DNA of 64,000 bases, taken from VRUE01 sp963814915 (GTDB taxonomy: Bacteria > Actinomycetota > Thermoleophilia > Solirubrobacterales > 70-9). A model generated the notes under the pieces. The model was not told the DNA's origin. It was given only the letters and a program-made list of their open reading frames with translations, and did no database searches. The position numbers and the translations under genes were made by a program. Within the stretch, counting starts at the first letter, position 1, and each line of letters starts with the position of its first letter. The DNA is taken from contig CAWFEI010000014.1 in the NCBI GenBank assembly GCA_963814915.1, positions 1 to 64,000 on the forward strand, read 5' to 3'. Positions 54,880 through 63,562 of this stretch are shown here, in pieces.

Positions 54880-55986
54880 CTAAACGTTGAGGCGTATCGG
54901 CATCACCAGGTAGCGGAAGTCTTCGTTGTCGACGGGCTGCAGCAGGCCGGGCCGCAGTGGCGAGATCAGCCGCAGGATCACCTCGTCGCCCTCGACGCTG
55001 TCGATCCCGTCGCGCAGGAACTCCGGGTTGAACCCGATCTCGAGCGGCTCACCCTCGAACGCCGCGGGCATCGTCTCCTCGGCGTCGCCGACGTCGGGGG
55101 TCGAAGCCGAGACCTTCAGCTCGCCCGGCGAGAAGGCGAGCCGCAGCGGCGCGTTGCGCTGGGCCAGCTGGCTGACCCGGCGGACGACCTCGAGGAATTC
55201 CGGCCGCGGCAGGCGCACGTCGTGCTCGTAGGACTCCGGGAGGAGTTGTCGAAAGTTGGGGAACTGGCCGTCGATCAGCCTCGTGTTGAGGAGGATGCCC
55301 CCTGCCTTGAAGACGGCCTGGTTGGGAAGCAGGCTGACGGCCACCTCGTCGACCTCACCGCCGGCGACCAGGCGGCCCAGCTCACGCAGGGCCTTGGCCG
55401 GGATGTTGGCCTCCAGCTCGCCCCCGATCGCGCTCTCCAGCTCGGTGCGTTTGACCGCCAGCCGGTAGGAGTCCGTCGCGACCATCGTCATCTCTTCGCC
55501 GGAGGCGCTGACCAGGACGCCCGTCAGGACAGGCCGCATGTCGTCGCGCGAAGCGGCCGGGGCGACCAGCTCGACCGTCTCCGCCAGGGCGGGGGCCGGG
55601 ATCTTCAACGGCTCGTCGCCCTCCTCGGGAAGGCTTGGGAAGTCCTCGCTGGGCAGGGCGCGAAGATGGAAGCTCGAGCCGCCGCTGCGGATCTCGACAT
55701 CGCGCTCGGACTCGCGCAGCTCGATCTCAACCGTCTCGTCGCCGAGCGAGCGGGCGAGCTCGGTGAGCAGCCGGCCCGGAAGCAGGATCGAGCCGCCGCC
55801 GTCCGCAGTCGCCTCGAGCGGCGTGCGCAGGCCCATCTCGCCATCGGTCGCGGCGAGGGTCACGCCGTTCTCACCGGCGGTGACGAGGATGCCGGAGAGC
55901 GCCTGGGTCGCGGCGCGTGTCGAAACGGCTCGCGAGACGACCGAGAGCTTGGAGACGAGTTGGTCTCGTTTGGTTGTCAGCTTCAA
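54880..55986 (-). CDS. dnaN: DNA polymerase III beta clamp
   Basis: The sliding clamp, 368 residues, which forms a dimeric ring on DNA and tethers the polymerase. It begins KLTTKRDQLVSKLSVVSRAV and includes SGILVTAGENGVTLAATDGEM, SEDFPSLPEEGDE, VLVSASGEEMTMVATDSYRLAVK, and the end YLVMPIRLNV with the usual M-P-x-R motif. It starts at TTG 55986. A 134-bp spacer carrying the likely origin separates it from dnaA. Confidence 0.96.
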   Translation of the reverse strand: MKLTTKRDQLVSKLSVVSRAVSTRAATQALSGILVTAGENGVTLAATDGEMGLRTPLEATADGGGSILLPGRLLTELARSLGDETVEIELRESERDVEIRSGGSSFHLRALPSEDFPSLPEEGDEPLKIPAPALAETVELVAPAASRDDMRPVLTGVLVSASGEEMTMVATDSYRLAVKRTELESAIGGELEANIPAKALRELGRLVAGGEVDEVAVSLLPNQAVFKAGGILLNTRLIDGQFPNFRQLLPESYEHDVRLPRPEFLEVVRRVSQLAQRNAPLRLAFSPGELKVSASTPDVGDAEETMPAAFEGEPLEIGFNPEFLRDGIDSVEGDEVILRLISPLRPGLLQPVDNEDFRYLVMPIRLNV

Positions 55987-56152
55987 ATGACCGATGTCCT
56001 CTTGGGTTGGGTTAGTTCCTGTGGAAACTGCTCAAAGTGGCGAAAAACGGCATGGCGATGGGAACTTCAGGCTGTGGAGTTAACTGGGGAAAACATTGAT
56101 TCTTGCAGCGCCGCCGGAGGTCAGGCCGACCCGGCGCCGGGGCTGTGGATAG
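55987..56152. other. Candidate replication origin
   Basis: The 134-bp dnaA-dnaN spacer and the start of the dnaA 3' end contain three same-orientation DnaA-box-like sequences: TGTGGAAAC (56020-56028), TGTGGAGTT (56073-56081) and TGTGGATAG (56144-56152, one difference from TGTGGATAA). A locally AT-richer stretch runs from about 56079 to 56105. No perfect box is present in the window. The dnaA-rpmH spacer has none, so this is the better candidate, but it is short for an actinobacterial origin. Confidence 0.45.
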
Positions 56153-57458
56153 AGGCGCGGAGCTCGCCGACGCGCCGGGCCAGTTCGTCGTCGTCGCGCA
56201 GGGTGGCCTCGGCGCGGCGCAGCGAGTTGAGGATCGTCGAGTGGTCGCGGCCGCCGTAGAGGCGGCCGATCTGGGGCAGCGAAAGGTCGGTGGCCTCGCG
56301 GGTCAGCAGGATCGCGACCTGCCGAGCGCGCAGCGGGGTCGCCGCGCGGCTGGTGCCGACGAGCTCGGCGCGTGAGATGCCGAAAGCGGTCGAGACCTCC
56401 TCTTGGATCTGCTCGACCGTCGTCGGCCCACTCGCCCGTGGGCGGTTGGGGATCAGCTCGGCGATCAACTCCGGGCTCAGCGGCTTGGCGGTCAGCGAAG
56501 CGTGAGCGATTACGCGGGTGAGAGCGCCGTGCAGGCGTCGAATGTTCGCGTCGATCCGCTTGGCGAGCTCGGAGAGGGCGTCCCCCTCGTCGGCGCCGAG
56601 GCCGGCCTCGCGGGCGAGGCGCTGTAGGACGGTGAGCCTGGTGGCCAGGTCGGGCGGTTCGACCGGGATGGTCAGGCCCCACTCGAAGCGGTCGCGCAGC
56701 CTGGCCTCCAGCGTCGACAGCTCACTGGGCAGTCGGTCGGCCGAAAGGACCAGCTGGCTACCGCCCTCGTACAGCGCGTTGAAGGTGTGGAAGAACTCCT
56801 CTTCGGTGTGCTGCTTGCCCTGCAGGAACTGGATGTCGTCGACGAGCAGCACGTCGAGGTCGCGGTAGCGCCTCTTGAACGCCGCCGCGCCGCTCGAGCG
56901 CAGGGCGGCGACGAACTCGTTGGTGAAGCCCTCGGCGGTGGTGTAGCGGACGCTGAGGCCGGGGGCGTTGCTGCGCAGGTAGTTGGCGACAGCTCCGAGA
57001 AGGTGGGTCTTGCCGAGGCCTGGAGGCCCGTGCAGGAAGAGCGGGTTGTAGGCCTCCGAGGGCGTCTCGGCGACCGCAAGCGCGGCGGCGTGCGCGACCC
57101 GGTTGCCCTCGCCGATCACGAAGCGGTCGAACGTGTAGTTGGGATTCAGGTCGACCGGCGTCGTCCCCTCGACCGGCTCCGGCTCCGCCGTGCCCTCGGC
57201 GGAGCCGGCAAAGGCGACCTCGGTGAACGGCGACCCGGCCCCGGCCAGCGCGTCGCGCAGCAGTGAGGCGTAGCGCCGCTCGACCCAGGTGCGGATGCCC
57301 TCGGGGGCGCTGAGGTAGAGGGTCGAGCCCTGTGCGCCGGCGAGGCGCAGCGGCTCGAGCCAGATCTTGAAGGTCGACTCCGGCACGGCTGCTCGCAGGC
57401 GACCGCGGACGTCCTCCCAGAGGGCTTCGAGTTTCTGTTCGGACGGGTCGCCGGGCAC
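56121..57458 (-). CDS. dnaA: Chromosomal replication initiator DnaA
   Basis: A 445-residue AAA+ initiator. Domain I is recognisable (WEDVRGRLRAAVPESTFKIWL). It is followed by a short linker and the ATPase domain starting NPNYTFDRFVIGEGN with Walker A GPPGLGKTHLL, Walker B LLVDDIQFLQGKQ and sensor RLRDRFEWGL. Domain IV has the box-recognition signature LPQIGRLYGGRDHSTILNSL. It starts at GTG 57458. It is smaller than most actinobacterial DnaA because the linker domain II is short. Confidence 0.96.
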   Translation of the reverse strand: MPGDPSEQKLEALWEDVRGRLRAAVPESTFKIWLEPLRLAGAQGSTLYLSAPEGIRTWVERRYASLLRDALAGAGSPFTEVAFAGSAEGTAEPEPVEGTTPVDLNPNYTFDRFVIGEGNRVAHAAALAVAETPSEAYNPLFLHGPPGLGKTHLLGAVANYLRSNAPGLSVRYTTAEGFTNEFVAALRSSGAAAFKRRYRDLDVLLVDDIQFLQGKQHTEEEFFHTFNALYEGGSQLVLSADRLPSELSTLEARLRDRFEWGLTIPVEPPDLATRLTVLQRLAREAGLGADEGDALSELAKRIDANIRRLHGALTRVIAHASLTAKPLSPELIAELIPNRPRASGPTTVEQIQEEVSTAFGISRAELVGTSRAATPLRARQVAILLTREATDLSLPQIGRLYGGRDHSTILNSLRRAEATLRDDDELARRVGELRASIHSPGAGSA

Positions 57459-57578
57459 CGACGAGCGACCATAGCGGCGCCCATGCGACCCGATTCGAGG
57501 CGAGTCGCAAATCCCGGAGAAATGATTGGGCGACAGCGGGCGTCAATCGGACGGCACGTCCGTATACTGCGACGGCCA

Positions 57579-57713
57579 ATGAAGCGCACCTACCAGCCAA
57601 AGCGGCGAAAGCGAGCGAAGACGCACGGGTTCCGGGCGAGGATGCGGACGCGCAGCGGACGCGCGATCCTCAAGCGCCGGCGGAGCAAAGGCCGGAAGCG
57701 GCTCACGCCTTAG
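57579..57713 (+). CDS. rpmH: Ribosomal protein L34
   Basis: A 44-residue large-subunit protein with the invariant MKRTYQPKRRKR start and FRARMRTRSGRAILKRRRSKGRKRL. The ATG is at 57579; in-frame codons upstream are leader. A TATACT (57563-57568) lies 10 bp before the start, and a small GGACG/CGTCC hairpin sits just ahead of it (57549-57560). It begins the rightward operon from the origin and ends 2 bp before rnpA. Confidence 0.96.
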   Translation: MKRTYQPKRRKRAKTHGFRARMRTRSGRAILKRRRSKGRKRLTP

Positions 57714-57715
57714 GA

Positions 57716-58081
57716 ATGCCGAAGCGACGCCGCCTCTCGCGCAGCGGCGAGTTCGACCGTGTCTACCGCGACGGCTCTTCACACGCAACGCGTTATCTAG
57801 TGCTCTACAGCTTCCCCCGCAAAGACGAGGAGACGACCGACGTCCGGCTCGGCGTCTCGGTGAGCCGCAAGGTGGGCGGCGCCGTCGACCGCAACAAGGT
57901 CAAGCGCACAATGCGCGAAGCGTTCTGGCAGCTTGCGGACCGCCTCCCCGAGCGGCACGACTTCGTCCTGGTCGCCCGCGCGGAGATCGGTGGCCTGATC
58001 GAGCAGAAGGGCACCAAAGGCGTGCGAATGAACCTGGAAGAGGCGCTCGAGCACACCGGCACGGGGGGACGTTCCACGTGA
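57716..58081 (+). CDS. rnpA: Ribonuclease P protein component
   Basis: The 121-residue protein partner of the RNase P RNA, which trims tRNA 5' ends. The RNR signature appears as SRKVGGAVDRNKVKRTMREAF near residues 51-71, preceded by RRRLSRSGEFDRVYRDG. The last codons and the TGA stop overlap both a parS-like site (58071-58084) and the GTG start of yidD (GTGA at 58078-58081). The ATG at 57716 follows rpmH by two bases. Confidence 0.94.
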   Translation: MPKRRRLSRSGEFDRVYRDGSSHATRYLVLYSFPRKDEETTDVRLGVSVSRKVGGAVDRNKVKRTMREAFWQLADRLPERHDFVLVARAEIGGLIEQKGTKGVRMNLEEALEHTGTGGRST

Positions 58082-58084
58082 AAC
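58071..58084. promoter_or_regulatory. parS-like site across rnpA stop and yidD start
   Basis: GTTCCACGTGAAAC matches the core of the ParB-binding consensus GTTTCACGTGAAAC at 13 of 14 bases and keeps the central CACGTG. It lies about 1.6 kb from the candidate origin and 3.1 kb from parB. It supplies both the rnpA stop codon and the yidD GTG start, so the site is fixed inside two overlapping reading frames. I see no second match this good in the window. Confidence 0.7.
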
Positions 58085-58356
58085 GCCTGCTGCTCAGTCT
58101 GATCGGCGCCTACCGGCGTCACCTCTCCCCGCGCCTACCGCGCCGTTGCCGCTACGAGCCGAGCTGCTCCGCCTACGCCGCCGAGTCGATCCGCCGCTTC
58201 GGCGCCTCCCGCGGCGCGTTGCTGGCGAGCTGGCGGCTGCTGCGCTGCAACCCCTTCAGCCATGGCGGCTTCGACCCGGTGCCGAACCGCTTCACGCTGC
58301 GCGTCGGGCCGATCGACCCGTCCGAGTACCACCGGCACGGGGAGGTGCGGCCGTGA
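58078..58356 (+). CDS. yidD: Membrane protein insertion efficiency factor YidD
   Basis: A 92-residue amphipathic protein that assists YidC. It has the family block LIGAYRRHLSPRLPRRCRY, EPSCSAYAAESIRRFGASRG and CNPFSHGGFDPVP with three conserved cysteines. The GTG start (58078) lies inside the parS-like site and overlaps the rnpA stop. Its own TGA overlaps the yidC GTG start (GTGA at 58353-58356). Confidence 0.92.
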   Translation: MKRLLLSLIGAYRRHLSPRLPRRCRYEPSCSAYAAESIRRFGASRGALLASWRLLRCNPFSHGGFDPVPNRFTLRVGPIDPSEYHRHGEVRP

Positions 58357-59105
58357 TCCCCGATGCGAACATTCTGCAGCCGCTGATCAACATCGCCAAC
58401 GGCGTCCTGCAGTTCTTCCACGACAGCGCCGGGTTGAGCTGGGGCATGTCGATCATCGCCCTGACCGTCTGCACCCGGGCGCTGCTGATCCCGCTCACCT
58501 ACAAATCGCTGAAAGGGATGCGGGCGCTGCAGGCGCTGCAGCCGCAGCTCAAGGAGATCAAAGAGAAGTACAAGAACGACCAGAAACGCATGCAGCAGGA
58601 GATGATGCGCTTCTACCAGGAGAACAAAGTCAACCCCTTTGCCTCCTGCATCCCGCTGGTAGCGCAGTTCCCCGTCTTCATCACCCTCTTCTACGTCCTC
58701 CGCCACGAGCTTCCGAGCGACATCGGCTGCAAGGCCGGGGAATGCGGCAGCGAAGCGGCTTTCTTCTTCATCAACGACCTGACCGCGAAGGCGACCGGAG
58801 CCGAACTGATCGTCCTCCTCGTCCTCTACGTCGGCACCCAGCTGGTCTCCGGCCTGGTCATGGCGGTCACGGCCGACAAAAGCCAGCGGACGATGATGCT
58901 CGTGCTCCCCTTCATCTTCGTCCCCTTCATCATCAACTTCCCCGCCGGCCTCGTCCTCTACTGGATCACGACAAACGTCTGGACGATCGGCCAGCAGTAC
59001 ACAATCCAGAAGCTGATTCCGGCACCGGTCGCCGCGACGCCGGAGGAGGTGGCCGCAGCCAAGCCACCCCCGCCGCCGCCGAAAAAGAAGAAGCGGCGAC
59101 GCTGA
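58353..59105 (+). CDS. yidC: Membrane protein insertase YidC
   Basis: A 250-residue YidC/Oxa1-type insertase of the short Gram-positive kind with five membrane helices. WGMSIIALTVCTRALLIPLT includes the conserved Arg in the groove. A charged coiled region (LKEIKEKYKNDQKRMQQEMM) and the NPFASCIPLVAQFPVFITLF helix follow. The end is a proline run and a Lys/Arg tail (PPPPPPKKKKRRR), suited to ribosome contact. It starts at GTG 58353, coupled to yidD; a longer upstream frame lacks similarity. Confidence 0.94.
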   Translation: MIPDANILQPLINIANGVLQFFHDSAGLSWGMSIIALTVCTRALLIPLTYKSLKGMRALQALQPQLKEIKEKYKNDQKRMQQEMMRFYQENKVNPFASCIPLVAQFPVFITLFYVLRHELPSDIGCKAGECGSEAAFFFINDLTAKATGAELIVLLVLYVGTQLVSGLVMAVTADKSQRTMMLVLPFIFVPFIINFPAGLVLYWITTNVWTIGQQYTIQKLIPAPVAATPEEVAAAKPPPPPPKKKKRRR

Positions 59106-59142
59106 GGGGCCCCTCGCCCCCACGCTGGAATAGGCTTGCGTC

Positions 59143-59625
59143 GTGAGCGATGAGATGAATTGGCCGGACGGCCCCGCTGAGCGCGTCAAGGAGCTGATCG
59201 AGGGCGTTCTCGACGAGCTTGACCTTGAAGGCAGGGTTGAGATCAGCGAGGACGACGACCGGATCGAGGCCGTGGTCAGCGGCGAGGACGATTATGGGTT
59301 GCTGATCGGCAAACGCGGTCAGACGATCGACGCACTGCAGCTACTCTGCTTCCAGGCGGCCTTCCGCGGCCTGCGCGACCGCAAGCGGGTTGTGCTCGAC
59401 GCCTCCGGTTACCGCGAGCGTCGCCGCGAGGTGCTGACCGCGCGGGCCGACAGGGCGGCCGAGCAGGCCCTGGACGGCGGCGTCTCGGTCGAGATGGACC
59501 CGATGAGCGCGCAGGAACGCCGCGTCGTCCACGAACACCTCAAAGAGCGCTCCGGGGTCGAGACCTACAGCGAAGGTGACGAGCCGCGTCGCTGCGTGGT
59601 CGTCGCCCCGTTGGTTTCTGAGTAG
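59143..59625 (+). CDS. jag: KH-R3H RNA-binding protein Jag/KhpB-like
   Basis: A 160-residue RNA-binding protein with a KH domain (YGLLIGKRGQTIDALQLLCFQ, residues about 49-69) and a C-terminal R3H domain (MSAQERRVVHEHLKERSGVETYSEG, including the R-x-x-x-H pattern). The N-terminal Jag_N domain of firmicute homologues is absent. It starts at GTG 59143, after a 37-bp gap from yidC. Its stop is immediately followed by palindromic element D, which separates it from rsmG. Confidence 0.91.
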   Translation: MSDEMNWPDGPAERVKELIEGVLDELDLEGRVEISEDDDRIEAVVSGEDDYGLLIGKRGQTIDALQLLCFQAAFRGLRDRKRVVLDASGYRERRREVLTARADRAAEQALDGGVSVEMDPMSAQERRVVHEHLKERSGVETYSEGDEPRRCVVVAPLVSE

Positions 59626-59627
59626 TG

Positions 59628-59740
59628 GCGGGCCCCCGGGTAGGGGCTCCACTTAACTTTTTCGGTGCTGCGCTGGTGGTGACGGACGATGGCCCGTGAC
59701 GAAAAAGTACAAGACGTTCCGCCCCCACCCGGGGGCCCGC
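59628..59740. repeat. Palindromic element D at rsmG start (113 bp)
   Basis: Arms GCGGGCCCCCGGGTAGGGGC (59628-59647) and its complement at 59721-59740 match at 19 of 20 bases. The interior also pairs: AACTTTTTCG near 59654 with CGAAAAAGT near 59700. The layout (GC-rich outer arms, TTTTTCG/CGAAAAA inner arms, about 115 bp in all) is that of elements A and B, though the sequence differs. It begins two bases after the jag stop and contains the rsmG ATG, so it encodes the first 17 or so RsmG residues. Confidence 0.8.
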
Positions 59741-60399
59741 TTGACGCTGAACAGAGGGCGGCGATCACTTGTGTCCTTGAGCTTTTGGAGGGGGAGCGGG
59801 CTTCGGTCAGCTCCGTGACGGATCCGCGGGGCGCTTGGCGGGTGCATGTCGCCGACAGCCTCACCGGGCTCGAGGTGGAGGAGCTGTCAGAGGCCGCGCG
59901 GATCGCGGATATCGGCTCTGGAGCTGGGTTTCCGGGCCTGGTGCTGGCCGTGGCGCTGCCCGACGCCCGGGTCGATCTGGTCGAGTCGGTTGGGCGCAAG
60001 TGCGAGTTCATGCAGCGGGCGATCAAGGCGGCCGGGATCCCGAACGCACACGTCCTCAAGGCCCGCTCTGAGGAGCTCGCGGCCGGCGCCGGCCGCGAGT
60101 CCTATGACGCCGTCACGGCCCGGGCCGTAGGCCGCCTCTCGACCCTCGCCGAGCTCGCCTCACCCCTGCTGAAGGAGAACGGCGTCCTCGTCGCCTGGAA
60201 GGGCAAGCGGGACGAGGACGAGGAGCAGCAGCTCGACCGAGCAGCCGAGCAGGTCGCAATGAAGCTGGAGGAAGTGCGAGCTGTCGGAGACCGGGCGGGC
60301 AGCAGACACCGCCATCTCTACGTCCTCCGCAAGCTGGGCCTGACGCCGAACGAGCTGCCTCGCCGCCCGGGCATGGCGAAGAAGCGGCCAAGGGGCTGA
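59689..60399 (+). CDS. rsmG: 16S rRNA (guanine527-N7)-methyltransferase
   Basis: Methylates G527 of 16S rRNA; loss gives low-level streptomycin resistance in other bacteria. The 236-residue protein has the family core HVADSLTGLEVEELSEAARI, then the AdoMet site ADIGSGAGFPGLVLAVALP near residues 67-85, ARVDLVESVGRKCEFMQ, and TARAVGRLSTLAELASPLL. The first residues (MARDEKVQDVPPPPGGPL) are encoded by palindromic element D and have no family counterpart, so the start was likely rebuilt by its insertion. A 33-bp gap precedes parA. Confidence 0.93.
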   Translation: MARDEKVQDVPPPPGGPLDAEQRAAITCVLELLEGERASVSSVTDPRGAWRVHVADSLTGLEVEELSEAARIADIGSGAGFPGLVLAVALPDARVDLVESVGRKCEFMQRAIKAAGIPNAHVLKARSEELAAGAGRESYDAVTARAVGRLSTLAELASPLLKENGVLVAWKGKRDEDEEQQLDRAAEQVAMKLEEVRAVGDRAGSRHRHLYVLRKLGLTPNELPRRPGMAKKRPRG

Positions 60400-60432
60400 G
60401 AGGGCTCCTCCCCGACTAGGCTGCGGAGTCTC

Positions 60433-61183
<751 letters not shown>

Positions 61184-61191
<8 letters not shown>

Positions 61192-62073
61192 CGACGCCGG
61201 CAAAGGCAAGGGCAAAGCCAAGCGAGGCATGGGCCGCGGCCTGGCGGCGATCCTCCCGGAGAGCGTCGCCGGAGCCGACCTCGGCGAGCTGCGCGAGTTG
61301 CCGGTCGGGCTGATCAAGCCCAACCCGAAACAGCCCCGGACCAGCTTCGACCCCGACGCCCTGGCAGGGCTCGCCGCCTCGATCGAAAGCAGTGGCGTCG
61401 TCCAACCGCTGCTCGTCCGCCCCCTTCACGACGGCAGCTATGAACTGATCGCCGGCGAGCGGCGCTGGCGGGCCGCCCAGCAGGCAGGCCTCGAGAAGGT
61501 GCCGGCCGTCGTGCGCGACTCCGAGCATGCCGAGCGCCTACAGGTGGCCCTGATCGAGAACATGGTCCGCGAGGACCTCAACCCTGTCGAGGAGGCGCGC
61601 GCCTGCGCCGCCCTGGTCGAGGACCTCGGCCTCTCCAAAGAGGACCTCGCCCGCCGCATCGGCCGCAGCCGCCCCTCCGTGTCCAATCTGATCCGCCTGC
61701 TCGACCTGCCCGACGAGGCCCTGGAGATGCTCGAGTCCGGAGAGCTCAGTGAGGGTCACGGCCGCGCCCTGCTCGGCGCCTCCGGCAACGACGTGCGCCG
61801 CCGCCTCGCGCGCGACGCGGCACGAGGCGGCTGGTCCGTCCGCGAGACCGAGAACAGGGTTAAGCTGGCTGGCCAGCCAAAAGAGCGTAAGGGCGCTGGG
61901 AAACGACTGAGCGCAGAGGAGTCAGCGGCGCTGCGCGACGCGGCAGACAAGCTCGAGCAGGCGCTTGGCCACGAGGTCAAGTTGCGGCCACGTGGGGGAG
62001 GGCTCGCGGTCGAGATCCGCCTCGCCGATCTCGACGAGGCCCTCTCGCTGGCCGCTATCATCGCCCGCAGCTC

Positions 62074-62083
<10 letters not shown>
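61184..62083 (+). CDS. parB: Chromosome partitioning protein ParB
   Basis: A 299-residue CTP-dependent DNA clamp that loads at parS. A Lys-rich start (KGKGKAKRGMGRGLAAIL) precedes the CTP-binding domain (LIKPNPKQPRTSF, VQPLLVRPL, GSYELIAGERRWRAAQQAG), then the HTH (GLSKEDLARRIGRSRPSVSNLIRLL) and a C-terminal dimerisation segment. It starts at GTG 61184. The final codons GGC GAT TAG (ending 62083) are also the first bases of the tRNA-Ile gene, an unusual overlap. Confidence 0.95.
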
Positions 62084-62147
<64 letters not shown>

Positions 62148-62148
62148 C

Positions 62149-62637
62149 TTGCAGCAGATGCAAATTTACGGGGTCAGCTTCGACATGGTCGGCAAGCAGC
62201 CGATCGTCTTGTTGAAGACGGTTGACGGCAATCGGTTCCTGCCGATCTGGATCGGCCACCCCGAGGCGGCGGCGATTCTGATGAAGCTCCAGGGCGCTTC
62301 GACCCCGCGCCCGATGACCCACGACCTGCTCTCGGACATGCTCGAGCAGCTAGACGCCAAATGCGAGCGGGTCTCAATCACCGAGCTGCGCGACAACACC
62401 TTCTACGCCTCGATCACGGTTTCGATCGACGGTTCGGAGATGGAGATCGACTCGCGCCCCTCCGATGCCCTCGCCCTCGCCGTGCGGGTTTCGGCGCCGA
62501 TCTTCGCGGCCGAGGAGGTGATCGAGGAGTCGGCGATCGAGTTCGAGCATGAGGTCGAGGACACCGAGGAGGTCGTCGACAAATTCAAGGACTTCCTCGA
62601 CGAGGTGACTCCCGACGACTTCGCCGAAGGGCAGTAG
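62149..62637 (+). CDS. Bifunctional nuclease family protein (DUF151)
   Basis: A 159-162-residue protein of the BFN/DUF151 family, a small beta-rich domain found in bacteria and plants with reported DNase/RNase activity in plants. Recognised by VLLKTVDGNRFLPIWIGHPEAAAI, RPMTHDLLSDMLEQL and the end SRPSDALALAVRVSAPIFAAEEV. The start is either TTG 62149 or ATG 62158. Both lie within 11 bases of the tRNA-Ile 3' end, leaving no room for a ribosome site, so translation of a leaderless message after tRNA removal is possible. The 3' end overlaps the convergent ligase gene by about 53 bases. Confidence 0.88.
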   Translation: MQQMQIYGVSFDMVGKQPIVLLKTVDGNRFLPIWIGHPEAAAILMKLQGASTPRPMTHDLLSDMLEQLDAKCERVSITELRDNTFYASITVSIDGSEMEIDSRPSDALALAVRVSAPIFAAEEVIEESAIEFEHEVEDTEEVVDKFKDFLDEVTPDDFAEGQ

Positions 62638-63562
62638 GCGAGGCAGGGAGGGCAAGGGAGAGGATTTTCTCGACCAGCGCTTCGAAGCTCATCCCGGCGG
62701 CCTCGGCGGCCTGGGGGAGGAGGCTGGTGTCGGTGAGGCCGGGAATCGCGTTTACCTCAAGCACCTGCGGGCCGCCTTCGCCGAGGATCAGGTCGACCCG
62801 GGAGAAGCCCGCGCATCCGAGCGCCTCGTATGCGGCAAGCGCAGCGGCGGTGACCGCGGTGGAGTCAACCTCGCCGAGCTCGGCCGGGCAGACGAACTCG
62901 GTGCGGCCGATCTCGTAGCGCGCCTCGAAGTCGTAGCGGTCGCCCTCGCTCGGGACCGCTTCGACCACGGGCAACGGCTCGCCGCCAAGCACGGCGACCG
63001 CCAGCTCGCGCCCCTCGACGAAGCGCTCCAAGAGGACGCGGTCGTCGTAGCTGAAGGCGGAGACGAGCGCCTCGGGCACCTCGAACCAGCCGGCCGCGAA
63101 CTTCACCCCCAGCGCCGACCCTCCGCGACTGGGCTTGATCACCAACGGGAAGCCGAGCCGCTGCTCGAGCTCGCCAAGCGCGTCGGCGGCGCCGAGCTCG
63201 CGGAAGGCGGTCTCGTTGAAGGCGAACCAGTCGGCCGTCGGCACACCGGCGGCGCGCAGCTCGTGCTTGGCGAGGACCTTGTCGGAGCAGCGCGCGCAGG
63301 CGAGCACGCCGGGGCCGGTGAAGGGGACGCCGAGGATCTCGAGCAGCTCCTGCACGGTGCCGTCCTCGCCGCCGAGCCCGTGCAGGGCGACGAAGACGAC
63401 GTCGGGCCGCTCCGCCGCCAGGCGCTTGACCAGGTCGCCGCCGGCGTCGATCGGGACCGCCTCGTGGCCGAGCGCCTGCAGCGCGTCCTCGACCCGCGCG
63501 CCGGAGCGCAGCGATACGCCCCGCTCGAGCGAACGGCCGCCCTTGAGCACGGCGACCCTCAT
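62585..63562 (-). CDS. ddl: D-alanine--D-alanine ligase family protein
   Basis: A 325-residue ATP-grasp ligase, the second in the window. VLKGGRSLERGVSLRSG at the start, FVALHGLGGEDGTVQELLEILG, LGFPLVIKPSRGGSALGVKF and LEVNAIPGLTDTSLL are the D-Ala-D-Ala ligase motifs. GGRSLERGVS replaces the usual GGxSxEHxVS, so the conserved His is Gly, and its activity or substrate could differ from the copy at 34851. The last 20 residues (LRRSRRESPRRGSP) are basic. The ATG at 63562 overlaps the stop of the upstream aminotransferase (ATGA at 63559-63562). Confidence 0.88.
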   Translation of the reverse strand: MRVAVLKGGRSLERGVSLRSGARVEDALQALGHEAVPIDAGGDLVKRLAAERPDVVFVALHGLGGEDGTVQELLEILGVPFTGPGVLACARCSDKVLAKHELRAAGVPTADWFAFNETAFRELGAADALGELEQRLGFPLVIKPSRGGSALGVKFAAGWFEVPEALVSAFSYDDRVLLERFVEGRELAVAVLGGEPLPVVEAVPSEGDRYDFEARYEIGRTEFVCPAELGEVDSTAVTAAALAAYEALGCAGFSRVDLILGEGGPQVLEVNAIPGLTDTSLLPQAAEAAGMSFEALVEKILSLALPASPTALRRSRRESPRRGSP

